DNA from: Prevotella sp.
GTDB lineage: Bacteria > Bacteroidota > Bacteroidia > Bacteroidales > Bacteroidaceae
NCBI GenBank assembly: GCA_021204605.1
Contig: JAJPZD010000171.1
Span: forward strand, 1-14,189
Length of the DNA stretch: 14,189 nt
Direction of reading: 5' to 3'
Positions 1 through 6,188 of the stretch are shown in pieces (position 1 is the stretch's first letter; each line of letters starts with the position of its first letter). The notes below the pieces were generated by a model. That model was not told the DNA's origin. It did no database searches and saw only the letters and a list, made by a program, of their open reading frames with translations. The position numbers and the translations under genes are program-made.

Positions 1-47
1 CCTTTGCTCACGGGTTAAATGCTTGTACATAGACAATACAAAAGTAA

Positions 48-476
48 TTAATCCTCGGGAGACGGTGGTCTCCCTTTTTGTTTTTTTGTATTGCCAGTAA
101 CTCCAGGAGCTGAAAACAAATTTTTTCGCCTCCCACCTACGTCCTTTCCGCTACGCTCCAAGGACGTAGGTGGGAGGCGAGGGTGTTGCACTTCTATGTT
201 GAATGTACACCTTTCCTTTGTGTCGGTAAGGCGGTATTTTTGTTTTGGATGCTTGGGGCTTTCTGGATAAAGTAACTCTATGAATCCAGACTCGATAGCT
301 GGATTAAGGTAGCTGTCCAAAAAACTTTTTCGGTCTTTCAATGCCATAAGTTCCATTATTTCCTTTAAGGAAAATAAACTGTTAGCTATTACTTTAACAA
401 TAGCTTTTTCTTGTGGGGTACTTGTGGGGATTACACCCACAGTTTTACGGGAGATTTCCCGATTTAGCGAGTGCAA
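48..476 (-). pseudogene. Remnant of a Fic/AlbA-type protein: C-terminal winged-helix tail
   Basis: The 142-codon frame has no ATG at its start: the first codon is TTG (474-476) and the codon before it is TGA. Residues about 20-90 resemble the winged-helix tail found at the C-terminus of many Fic-family and AlbA/AAA_4 (RecG-like ATP-binding) proteins: LKEIMELMALKDRKSFLDSY, then a PAIESGFIELLYPE-type stretch and KYRLTDTKE. The catalytic part of such a protein (a Fic HPFxxGNGR motif or an AlbA ATP-binding domain) is absent, and the sequence upstream contains an inverted-repeat element rather than coding sequence. After residue 90 the frame runs through a large palindrome and ends in a Lys/Pro-rich tail unlike the family. 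I read it as the broken 3' end of a larger gene, probably not functional; a small stand-alone DNA-binding protein is the alternative. Confidence 0.5.
126..180. repeat. GC-rich palindrome: 21-bp perfect arms, 13-nt loop
   Basis: Bases 126-146 and 160-180 are exact reverse complements (21 bp) separated by TCCGCTACGCTCC. The arms are much more GC-rich than the surroundings and lie in frame inside the winged-helix remnant, where they encode a PPTSLERSGKDVGGRR stretch. A run of six T (121-126) sits on the left edge. It does not read as a terminator on either strand: on the minus strand the hairpin is followed by A residues, and on the plus strand the T run comes before it. Its form fits a mobile palindromic unit (REP-like, or like the palindromic elements that insert in frame in Rickettsia genes). 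Only one copy is visible in this window. Confidence 0.75.
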
Positions 477-521
477 TCAAACTTGTTTGTTTTACCGAGC
501 GTGAGGTAAATCACGGAAAGT

Positions 522-640
522 AATTTATTGAGTCCGCTCGTTTCGGAGAAAGAATGTATTTATGCAATTTGTTCACAGCAGTTTGCCATTATGTAATGTC
601 TATTCATACGCCCCGTTGGGGCGTGCGGACTCAATAAATT
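522..640. repeat. MITE-like element: 16-bp terminal inverted repeats plus internal hairpin
   Basis: AATTTATTGAGTCCGC at 522-537 is matched by its exact reverse complement at 625-640. Directly inside the right arm is a second perfect hairpin: ACGCCCC (608-614), loop GTT, GGGGCGT (618-624). The 87-bp interior holds no credible reading frame and no TAnnTTTG promoter on either strand. A short non-coding unit with perfect terminal repeats suggests a miniature inverted-repeat transposable element. An invertible segment of the Bacteroides phase-variation kind is an alternative, but the lack of an internal promoter counts against it. The only possible target duplication is GT (520-521 and 641-642), too short to be convincing. 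Confidence 0.6.
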
Positions 641-651
641 GTGTCCCTACA

Positions 652-783
652 TTAGTTGAACGAAGGTAAGAAATCGCTTGCGGAATCCAAATCAGCTTCA
701 AAATCCCTATCAGAGATACTTGTAGTGTCGATTCTCAAATTAGGTGGCGAAAATAGGAATATTTCCAACAAACGACATCTCAT
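652..783 (-). CDS. Small ORF, 43 aa, acidic tail; doubtful
   Basis: A 43-codon frame runs from ATG (781-783) to TAA (652-654). It begins MRCRLLEIFL, and its second half is acidic and Ser/Asp-rich (SISDRDFEADLDSASDFLP). I recognise no family. It lies downstream of the ADP-ribosylglycohydrolase-like gene on the same strand and ends 12 bp before the inverted-repeat element. The tail has protein-like composition, so this may be the 3' end of a gene whose front was lost; an in-frame TAG lies 18-20 bases before the ATG. It may equally be chance. Together with the inverted-repeat element it is all I can see in the 477-824 gap. Confidence 0.2.
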   Translation of the reverse strand: MRCRLLEIFLFSPPNLRIDTTSISDRDFEADLDSASDFLPSFN

Positions 784-824
784 ATTGAATGAAACACCAC
801 CCTACCAGTATATTTAATTATGAA

Positions 825-2516
825 CTATACACATTCGTTTTGTATAAATCGCCGTATAAAATCCCTCTGCATATTATTTTCAGGAGAAACATGATTTTTT
901 GACTTAGGATAACGATAAAAGCTCTCATCTAAACTATGTATCGCTTGTTTATATATGACATCTGCTGAAAGTCCCTTCCCTTTTAATAGATATGCGTAAA
1001 GACATGCCACTATGGTTCCTGTTCTTCCCACTCCGCCCCAATCATGAATGTAAATGGCGCGATAAAGACTGTTTTTCCCGATCTCTATTATCTTATCTAA
1101 TAAACGTGCCACACTACTTGTATTGGAGGGTATGCCGCAATTGGCAATAGGAAATCTCCCATAGTAAATTTCCTCTCCCATTCCCCTCCCAATCTCATCC
1201 AAATATTGGTTATACGGCATTAATTCGCCTGGTGTTGTTAAATCGAAGAAATAAGAACATTTAAATGCGACTTGTCCTAACTTTAACTTGCACTCATACT
1301 CTGTTTTATCACCAGGATATTCACCGGCGTAAATATTCAATTCGCGGTGAACCAAATAAGAATTTTTGATGGGGACACAATCTTTTTGCACTAAATCAAC
1401 ATACTTGCTCATCCACCTTCTCTTTTCAGGGGTGTCATAACAATCAATATATTCACTCACTATTATGCCAGTCGCCAAATCTGTGGAAATTTCTTCTATG
1501 AGCCATCTTAATTCAAGATGCTCTTTAAAATGGGCAGGTATCGCATCATATCCCCATAATGCTCCCATTATATTCCCCGTTACTGCTCCTGTTGAAGCAC
1601 TATTGCCCGAATGGTTGACAGCGGCTATTATTGCCTTCTCAAAATCTTCGCTGTATTTAAGTACACAATATATCGCAATGGCCAATGTCTCGTCCGCAGC
1701 CCATCCTTTTCCCAACAAGGCTATCGCTTCGGCATCACTCTTATCTTTTTCCCCTGATAATTTGACAGCGACATCAATTATCCCTTTCAACTTGTCTAAA
1801 TGAGCTTGATGGTCAGGATAGTGCTTTTTTAGGAAATAGAGACCACTGTTAATATATGAGCGTAATTGCTCTCTCGTGGCGTAAGCCAAAGGCATTACTT
1901 CCGCAATGATATATGCCAATAAAGCCGCCGGCAATTGCCCTAACGGATGCTTATGTGTTATTTCCGCCGTTTTCATTGCTGTTTTAACAATAAACTCAGT
2001 ATCACACGCCATGTACGGATTTGCCATGAATAATGGTATTGGTGCTGTACGCATGATACCGCCACATCCCTTACTGTTGTTTTCCACCGTTTCATGCTTG
2101 GCCAACTGTTGTAATGCGGATATGCAGGTTGTTCCCGGTGTACGCCTCTTATGTAATTCTCTCACATCCCTGATCCAATTACAATGCCAATGGGTGTAAT
2201 CGATATTACCTATTTGGGTTTGCAGCCACTCTAAATATGAATCTCTTATATAATCAGCGGGGCCTGCTCCCAATATACCATGGCAGGCATATCGCGTAAA
2301 GCAAACCAATACGCCATTTGCAGTGAATAATGACATTTGAGTGCCATCAGAGATTTCTGCCTCCCCCTTTTTATTTAATACATATCGAGTGAAACCTTTA
2401 TCCCCATAACGGTCGATTATTTGTTTATATGTCATAGTTCCAATAGGATATCCCAAGGCATCGCCAACTGCGCCTCCCATCATAGAACCTAAAACCTTGT
2501 CTTTATACTTTTCCAT
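825..2516 (-). CDS. ADP-ribosylglycohydrolase-phosphatase fusion, probable pseudoenzyme
   Basis: 563 residues in two domains. Residues 1-350 have the ARH/DraG fold signature: GSMMGGAVGDALGYP near the start, SDGTQMSLFTANG (56-68), GCGGIMRTAPI (150-160) and NHSGNSASTGAVTGNIMGA (301-319). Active relatives remove ADP-ribose from proteins using two Mg ions. Residues about 385-563 are a tyrosine/dual-specificity phosphatase domain with a P-loop-like IHDWGGVGRTGT (490-501). Key residues are changed throughout. The usual Glu after GYPV is Gly26; SDDT reads SDGT (Gly58); GDSDST reads GNSAST (Asn305, Ala307). The phosphatase general acid position reads Asn459, and the catalytic Cys of HCxxGxxRTG is Asp492 (GAT, 1041-1043). 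The frame is otherwise intact, so it is more likely a binding protein or inhibitor than an enzyme. It lies 85 bp downstream of the ATPase gene and may share its transcript. The family assignment is firm; lack of activity is inferred. Confidence 0.85.
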   Translation of the reverse strand: MEKYKDKVLGSMMGGAVGDALGYPIGTMTYKQIIDRYGDKGFTRYVLNKKGEAEISDGTQMSLFTANGVLVCFTRYACHGILGAGPADYIRDSYLEWLQTQIGNIDYTHWHCNWIRDVRELHKRRTPGTTCISALQQLAKHETVENNSKGCGGIMRTAPIPLFMANPYMACDTEFIVKTAMKTAEITHKHPLGQLPAALLAYIIAEVMPLAYATREQLRSYINSGLYFLKKHYPDHQAHLDKLKGIIDVAVKLSGEKDKSDAEAIALLGKGWAADETLAIAIYCVLKYSEDFEKAIIAAVNHSGNSASTGAVTGNIMGALWGYDAIPAHFKEHLELRWLIEEISTDLATGIIVSEYIDCYDTPEKRRWMSKYVDLVQKDCVPIKNSYLVHRELNIYAGEYPGDKTEYECKLKLGQVAFKCSYFFDLTTPGELMPYNQYLDEIGRGMGEEIYYGRFPIANCGIPSNTSSVARLLDKIIEIGKNSLYRAIYIHDWGGVGRTGTIVACLYAYLLKGKGLSADVIYKQAIHSLDESFYRYPKSKNHVSPENNMQRDFIRRFIQNECV

Positions 2517-2601
2517 AAATAATATTGATTATAGTTATACATTAAAATATATTTGATAAAATTATGATTTTAACCTTGGTCTTTCAGATAAGAAATCCTT
2601 T

Positions 2602-3726
2602 TTAGAACGGCATCCTGCGTAGCCACTCACCCATAAAGCGGTCGTAAATTGTGTAGCCGTTGGCAGTTTGATAAACAAGTTCGTTGTGGAGCAGTTTTTT
2701 CAATGCCGAATTTACACTGCTTGCGGCACGAAGATTATATTTGCGTATAAAACCACCTGCCATAATTTCCTTTGCACAGCCCTCATGGGCAATGGCTTTC
2801 AACAAGCGGATGCAACCTTCAGGATATGCCCTCAATAAATCAGCATACGAATAGCTCTGTTCAGAAATTATCTGTTCGGTAGCATTAACAACCAACTCAT
2901 TATCCACATCTCGGTTGTACGCATAAAGACGATTGAGAAGGCACTGAACATACCATGTGTGTCCTTCAAATCTATCATATATCGCATTAAAAATCTCCTG
3001 CGGTAGTTGTGTATTGTTATTTGCGAAATGGTCTATCGCAAAACGGGCATACGCCTCACAGTTGATTGTATTGATGTTGAGCAATTGTGTACTCTGGTAA
3101 AAAGGTCTCTTTGATGACGTGAACATCTCATTCATTACATGTTGCTTGCTGCCAGAAAAAATAAAGTTGACATTCGGCAAAAACTGGATATATGAGCGCA
3201 ACAACGCCTCAATACCCTTTTCCGCATATTCTGTAATCTGCTGAAACTCGTCAATTGCGATATAGCAACGTCTCTCTGATGAACCGAAATATTCAAATAT
3301 CTCTTTCAGCGTTTTCTCCTCATCTGACGGAGAAATGTCAACCGTTACTTTCGGAACACCTGTCAACTCGTCAATGGTGAATACAGGGCGACAACTACGG
3401 ATAAACCGTGAAATGCGGCTCAACGCCTTTTGCGGCGCAGAATCCAACTTTCCCAACACGGTATTGGCAAAAAGGCGCACAAACTGGCCTAACGTCTGTG
3501 TAGGATAAATATCCATATAAAACATGACAATGTCCGCCACCTGTTCGTTGAGACGATAAAAAACATGGCGGATTAATCCCGTTTTACCCATACGGCGTGG
3601 TGCAATCATCATTACATTTCGCCCATTATGCAGAGCATCGAGAATTGTCGCAGTCTCTCGCTCACGGTCACAGAAATATTCAGGACTGTGATACCCCGAT
3701 ATCAGAAAAGGATTATTCGGTCTCAT
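2602..3726 (-). CDS. Archaeal-type AAA+/STAND ATPase
   Basis: 374 residues. Walker A is APRRMGKT (42-49), Walker B is CYIAIDE (154-160), and FIFSGSKQH (188-196) fits the sensor-1 strand of the ATPase_2 (PF01637) group. The N-terminal NPFLISGYHSPEYFCDRE is the usual opening of this family, in which the nucleotide-binding module starts at a site called F.dRe. The C-terminal part (about 300-374), with LLKAIAHEG and ASSVNSALKKLLHNELVYQ, looks like a winged helix. Length is typical for the solitary Bacteroidetes members, whose role is mostly unknown; some relatives act in defence or toxin-antitoxin settings. It is expressed divergently from the RecQ fusion gene and is followed on the same strand by the ARH-like gene. 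The start codon is ATG with a Bacteroidetes-like promoter about 40-70 bp upstream. The ATPase call is secure, the biological role open. Confidence 0.85.
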   Translation of the reverse strand: MRPNNPFLISGYHSPEYFCDRERETATILDALHNGRNVMMIAPRRMGKTGLIRHVFYRLNEQVADIVMFYMDIYPTQTLGQFVRLFANTVLGKLDSAPQKALSRISRFIRSCRPVFTIDELTGVPKVTVDISPSDEEKTLKEIFEYFGSSERRCYIAIDEFQQITEYAEKGIEALLRSYIQFLPNVNFIFSGSKQHVMNEMFTSSKRPFYQSTQLLNINTINCEAYARFAIDHFANNNTQLPQEIFNAIYDRFEGHTWYVQCLLNRLYAYNRDVDNELVVNATEQIISEQSYSYADLLRAYPEGCIRLLKAIAHEGCAKEIMAGGFIRKYNLRAASSVNSALKKLLHNELVYQTANGYTIYDRFMGEWLRRMPF

Positions 3727-3742
3727 GCTATTTCGTTTTTAA

Positions 3743-3787
3743 CGTTACGTAAATTTCGTAACGCAAATATCGTAATAATTTTCGTAA
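3743..3787. repeat. Repeated CGTAA/TTACG sites upstream of the ATPase gene
   Basis: CGTTACG (3743-3749) and CGTAACG (3757-3763) form a perfect 7-bp inverted repeat with a 7-nt spacer. CGTAA recurs at 3757, 3771 and 3783, all three copies preceded by T. The sites overlap the proposed minus-strand promoter and its start region, as an operator would. No regulator gene is obvious nearby, apart from the winged helix of the ATPase itself. Confidence 0.4.
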
Positions 3788-3794
3788 TCACAAA
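3764..3794 (-). promoter_or_regulatory. Candidate Bacteroidetes promoter for the ATPase gene
   Basis: Read on the minus strand: TTTG (complement of 3791-3794), a 19-nt spacer, then GATATTTG (complement of 3764-3771). This is the Bacteroidetes -33/-7 arrangement with one mismatch in the -7 box (G for the first T). Transcription would start near 3757, about 30 bp before the ATG at 3726. Confidence 0.4.
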
Positions 3795-3906
3795 GAAATT
3801 ACCATAAAAGACAAACTTTTTATTCATATACTATAAATAAAAAGTAAAGAATCAGCATTTACATAAAATTTAGTTGACACAAAAGGATGAAATCATAGGA
3901 ATTTTG

Positions 3907-3914
3907 TATCTTTG
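3907..3914 (+). promoter_or_regulatory. -7 box (TATCTTTG) for the recQ-PRTase/dprA operon
   Basis: TATCTTTG matches the Bacteroidetes -7 consensus TAnnTTTG exactly. No TTTG lies 19-21 nt upstream; the nearest TTG-type sequence is TTGACA at 3874-3879, about 27-30 nt away, so the -33 element is weak or absent. Transcription would begin near 3921 and leave a leader of about 57 nt before the ATG at 3978. Confidence 0.5.
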
Positions 3915-3977
3915 TAAGGGAAATAATCGTCTTAATCAGAATTAATCTGTAAAAGCATAAGAATATTTTCATAGAAT

Positions 3978-6188
3978 ATGATAAATATCACAAGACAAGA
4001 AGCAGAAAAAAAACTTAAAGAGGTTTTTAGTATAGACCATTTCTATGATGAACAGTGGTTGGCAATAGATAAAATCTTTAAAGGTGAACGTATTCTCATG
4101 ATAGAGCGTACGGGGTTTGGCAAGTCTTTGTGCTATCAATTCCCCGCTACTCTGTTTGAGGGAATCACAGTGATTTTCTCTCCATTGATTGCTCTTATGC
4201 GTGATCAAGTAAACAGTCTATGCAAAAAAGGTATTCCTGCTGCCTATATCAATTCCGAGCAATCTCCCGAAGACAACACATTTGCTATTCAAAATGCATT
4301 GGAAGGAAAGATAAAAATACTTTATATCGCTCCTGAAAGACAAGAAAATCAGGAGTGGATTGAAGCAACTAAAATGATGAAACTCTCGATGGTTGTCATT
4401 GATGAGGCCCACACAATCTCTACATGGGGGCATGATTTTCGCCCTGCTTTCAGAAGAATTATTGACCTCGTGAAATTATTGCCTGTCTCCCTGCCCGTCT
4501 TGGCAACCACAGCAACGGCAACCAAAAGGGTACAGCATGATATTGAACAACAAATCGGAGGGCCTCTCACAACGATAAGAGGAGACCTCGTAAGACCTAA
4601 CTTGCAATTATATGTCATCCGTGTTAAATCCGAAGACAATAAATTGATTTGGCTTGCGGCAAATTTAAATAGCCTGCCAGGCACAGGATTGATTTATACC
4701 GGAACAAGGGTTGATACTGGTGTCTATGCTGAATGGCTTAAATTTGTTGGTATAGATGCCATCGATTACAATGCGGGATTTGATGCTGCTACCCGTAAAG
4801 ACATTGAAAATGGTTTGATGGCGAACAGATATAAATGTGTTGTTTCCACAAATGCATTAGGTATGGGCATCGACAAACCTGATATCCGTTTCATTATACA
4901 TACTCAAATACCTGTATCTCCCATTCATTACTATCAGGAAATTGGCAGGGCAGGAAGGGATGGTAAACCTACTAAGATAATCTTATTTTTCAATGAGGAA
5001 AAGGACGAAGAAAACAGATATGCCGACTGCCAACTGCCCCTTTCTTTTATTGAGAATGCCCGCCCGCCAATCAAGAAATACATGAGAGTTATTGACTTAC
5101 TCAAAGAAGAACTTCTTTCTGAACGTGAATTGACGAAAAGGGCAAATCTCAAGCAAAATCAGGCAAGGGTAATCAAGGCTGATTTAATTGAACAAGGTAT
5201 CATAAAGGAAGCTATTTACGGCAAATCAAAGAAATATGAATATCAGTATAACGCCCAAGAACTGGATATTTCCAAGTTCGAAGAATTGCGTGAAGCTAAG
5301 CTAAGCGACCTTAAATCAATGGTTGACTATATCTTTACTGATATGCCAAGAATGGAATATTTATGTAGATTTCTTGACAATGAGACACAAACGGTTTACA
5401 GCAATTGCGACAACACGAATTTGACTGAATTGGCTTTTGAACATAATGAAATCCTTTCAAAAAAACTTGATGAGTTTAGGGATACGTTTTTCCCCATTCT
5501 TGACGTTGCTTCTACAACAAGGGCAAAAAATGGAATGAAAATTAAATATGTCAAGCCTGATGTCTTGGAACTGTCAGACAACAATGAGGTTTTAGCCAAA
5601 TTAAACATACAATATGACCTAAGCATTTTCTCTGATGAAAATCAGATAGTAATAAATGAGGCTATTGATAAACATATTAATACGGCTTCGAGATTAATCA
5701 ACGGTTATGCAGCGTCTTTTTATGGTGTTTCAAATATTGGGGCAGCATTACATCGGTCTAAGTATGAAAACGGCGGTGATTTTCCTGACTTCTTGCTTAT
5801 AAAAACACTTTCCTTATTTGGCAAGAAATACAAGGACATACATTTCGACCTTGTATTATACGTACCGCCAACCCATTCAGGAAATTTGGTGAGAAACTTT
5901 GCAACAAAGTTTGCCTACACAATTAAAGTTCCTATTTCTCATGATCTGAAAAAGACGAGAGAAACAGCAGAACAGAAGATTTTCCAAAACACATATAGCA
6001 AAAGGGACAACGTTAAGGACGCTTTCGACATAGATTCTGATATCGTTAAGGATAAGACCATCCTTCTAATTGATGATATTTTCGATAGTGGCGCCACTTT
6101 GAAAGAGATTGGCTCCACATTGACTTGTCGGGGAGCGAAATGGATTGTTCCAATAGTAATTGCAAAAACAGTAGGAGGTACATTATGA
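3978..6188 (+). CDS. RecQ-family helicase fused to ComF-like phosphoribosyltransferase
   Basis: 736 residues. The N-terminal half is a superfamily 2 RecQ helicase: RTGFGKSLCYQ (44-54), FSPLIALMRDQV (67-78), DEAHTISTWGHDFRP (142-156), ATTATAT (176-182) and QEIGRAGRDG (320-329). Residues about 368-425 look like a winged helix. Residues 445-480 align with the RecQ zinc module (LKSMVDYIFTDMPRMEYLCR, then SNCDNTN), but only one of the four metal Cys remains. Residues about 590-736 form a phosphoribosyltransferase domain of ComF type: LVLYVPPTHSGNLVRNFATK (626-645) and the PRPP loop IDDIFDSGAT (698-707), with both acidic residues kept. Helicase motifs look intact, so ATP-driven unwinding is expected; the PRTase substrate is unknown. 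It overlaps the dprA-like gene by four bases (ATGA), implying coupled translation. The setting suggests defence or handling of incoming single-stranded DNA. Domain calls are firm; function is inferred. Confidence 0.9.
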   Translation: MINITRQEAEKKLKEVFSIDHFYDEQWLAIDKIFKGERILMIERTGFGKSLCYQFPATLFEGITVIFSPLIALMRDQVNSLCKKGIPAAYINSEQSPEDNTFAIQNALEGKIKILYIAPERQENQEWIEATKMMKLSMVVIDEAHTISTWGHDFRPAFRRIIDLVKLLPVSLPVLATTATATKRVQHDIEQQIGGPLTTIRGDLVRPNLQLYVIRVKSEDNKLIWLAANLNSLPGTGLIYTGTRVDTGVYAEWLKFVGIDAIDYNAGFDAATRKDIENGLMANRYKCVVSTNALGMGIDKPDIRFIIHTQIPVSPIHYYQEIGRAGRDGKPTKIILFFNEEKDEENRYADCQLPLSFIENARPPIKKYMRVIDLLKEELLSERELTKRANLKQNQARVIKADLIEQGIIKEAIYGKSKKYEYQYNAQELDISKFEELREAKLSDLKSMVDYIFTDMPRMEYLCRFLDNETQTVYSNCDNTNLTELAFEHNEILSKKLDEFRDTFFPILDVASTTRAKNGMKIKYVKPDVLELSDNNEVLAKLNIQYDLSIFSDENQIVINEAIDKHINTASRLINGYAASFYGVSNIGAALHRSKYENGGDFPDFLLIKTLSLFGKKYKDIHFDLVLYVPPTHSGNLVRNFATKFAYTIKVPISHDLKKTRETAEQKIFQNTYSKRDNVKDAFDIDSDIVKDKTILLIDDIFDSGATLKEIGSTLTCRGAKWIVPIVIAKTVGGTL
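6173..6188 (+). promoter_or_regulatory. Strong Shine-Dalgarno and ATGA overlap at the dprA start
   Basis: AGGAGGT (6173-6179) lies 5-6 nt before the ATG at 6185, and the ATG overlaps the TGA stop of the RecQ fusion gene. This fixes the start of the downstream gene and rejects the longer frame beginning at 6125. Bacteroidetes genes seldom carry such a full Shine-Dalgarno sequence. Confidence 0.8.

Noticed and set aside
39..46. TACTTTTG on the minus strand as a promoter leading out of the window
   Set aside because: It matches the -7 consensus but has no TTTG about 19 nt upstream and no gene visible downstream.
126..180. Palindrome as a rho-independent terminator
   Set aside because: No T tail follows it on either strand; the T run lies on the wrong side for plus-strand transcription.
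655..661. GTTGAAC as an integron attC core
   Set aside because: It fits GTTRRRY, but no matching RYYYAAC partner or attC fold is present nearby.
6125..6184. Longer N-terminus for the DprA-like protein
   Set aside because: The ATG at 6185 has an ideal AGGAGGT site and ATGA coupling; the extension is an off-frame reading of the RecQ-PRTase end.
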